From: Xenophilus sp. AP218F
GTDB lineage: Bacteria > Pseudomonadota > Gammaproteobacteria > Burkholderiales > Chromobacteriaceae
Length of the DNA stretch: 64,000 bases
Direction of reading: 5' to 3'
Assembly: GCA_002213445.1 (NCBI GenBank)
Contig: NJIE01000017.1
Span: 62,001 to 126,000 of the forward strand
Shown here: piece after piece, positions 63,787-64,000 of the stretch
How the letters are laid out: every line of letters begins with the position of its first letter
How positions within the stretch are numbered: position 1 is the first letter of the stretch
Translations under genes and position numbers: made by a program
The notes under the pieces: generated by a model
What the model saw: only the letters and a program-made list of their open reading frames with translations
Told to the model about the DNA's origin: nothing
Databases searched by the model: none

Positions 63787-64000
63787 ATGGAACTTCTCAA
63801 GACGCTTATTTGGATTGTAAACCTCCTGTCCGCAGTGAGTATCATCGTCCTTGTTCTGATGCAGCACGGCAAGGGCGCTGATATGGGTGCGGCTTTTGGT
63901 AGCGGTGCTTCCGGCAGTCTGTTTGGAGCGTCTGGTTCCGCGAATTTCCTGAGCAGAACCACAGCAATCGCCGCTGTCGTGTTCTTCTCCACTTCGCTGG
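63787..64000 (+). CDS. secG: Protein translocase subunit SecG, 5' part
   Basis: The first 71 codons are visible and the gene runs off the window. One membrane segment (about 5-25, [21 protein letters not shown]) is followed by [32 protein letters not shown], the conserved SecG loop, and the start of a second segment. SecG aids SecYEG export. Confidence 0.95.
   Translation, partial: MELLKTLIWIVNLLSAVSIIVLVLMQHGKGADMGAAFGSGASGSLFGASGSANFLSRTTAIAAVVFFSTSL

Overview
The window reads as a GC-rich chromosomal segment of a betaproteobacterium of the Neisseriales, most likely Chromobacteriaceae (Chromobacterium or a close relative). This placement is an inference from the gene content: a bo3-type cyo quinol oxidase, a membrane formate dehydrogenase, an HypT-like LysR regulator, UbiD, a YggL protein and a tpiA-secG junction. 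No rRNA, tRNA, CRISPR array or complete insertion sequence was seen.

Region 1 (1-13.0 kb) is a surface-polysaccharide locus on the + strand. It opens with the 3' end of wbpB, then wbpD and wbpE (UDP-2,3-diacetamido-glucuronate steps), a Wzx-type flippase, an O-acyltransferase and three GT4 glycosyltransferases. After an 0.9-kb repeat-rich insertion carrying one AT-rich orphan gene and a MITE, the locus resumes with a tightly coupled set: aminotransferase, phosphoglycosyl transferase, GNAT and a WbpM/PglF-type 4,6-dehydratase. This set probably makes and primes a bacillosamine-like sugar.

Region 2 (13-24.8 kb) is a mixed housekeeping stretch: a TonB-like envelope protein, a diguanylate cyclase, an HypT-like regulator, aspA, small conserved genes, a DUF218 protein, yggL, a zincin lipoprotein with a small secreted partner, a HutD/Ves protein, ubiD and ompW.

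Region 3 (25-44 kb) is transport and respiration. A polyamine ABC operon (ATPase, two permeases, binding protein) is followed on the - strand by fdnG-H-I-fdhD-fdhE. Next comes a solitary 728-residue tubulin/FtsZ-like protein, then the cyoABCDE operon on the + strand after a 951-bp gap. The tubulin-like gene is the most unusual item in the window.

Region 4 (44-54.9 kb) has a peptide-binding protein and an AstE-like M14 deacylase divergent from a D-Ala-D-Ala dipeptidase. A repeat-flanked AT-rich island follows, holding an orphan polymorphic-toxin tip and its probable immunity gene. Then come dusA, a second orphan polyamine-binding protein, rdgB-hemW, a DUF4124 protein with a PhzF protein, and a DUF2147 protein.

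Region 5 (55-64 kb) has recG, pitA, the pstSCAB operon (- strand, weak Pho box before pstS), tpiA and the start of secG.
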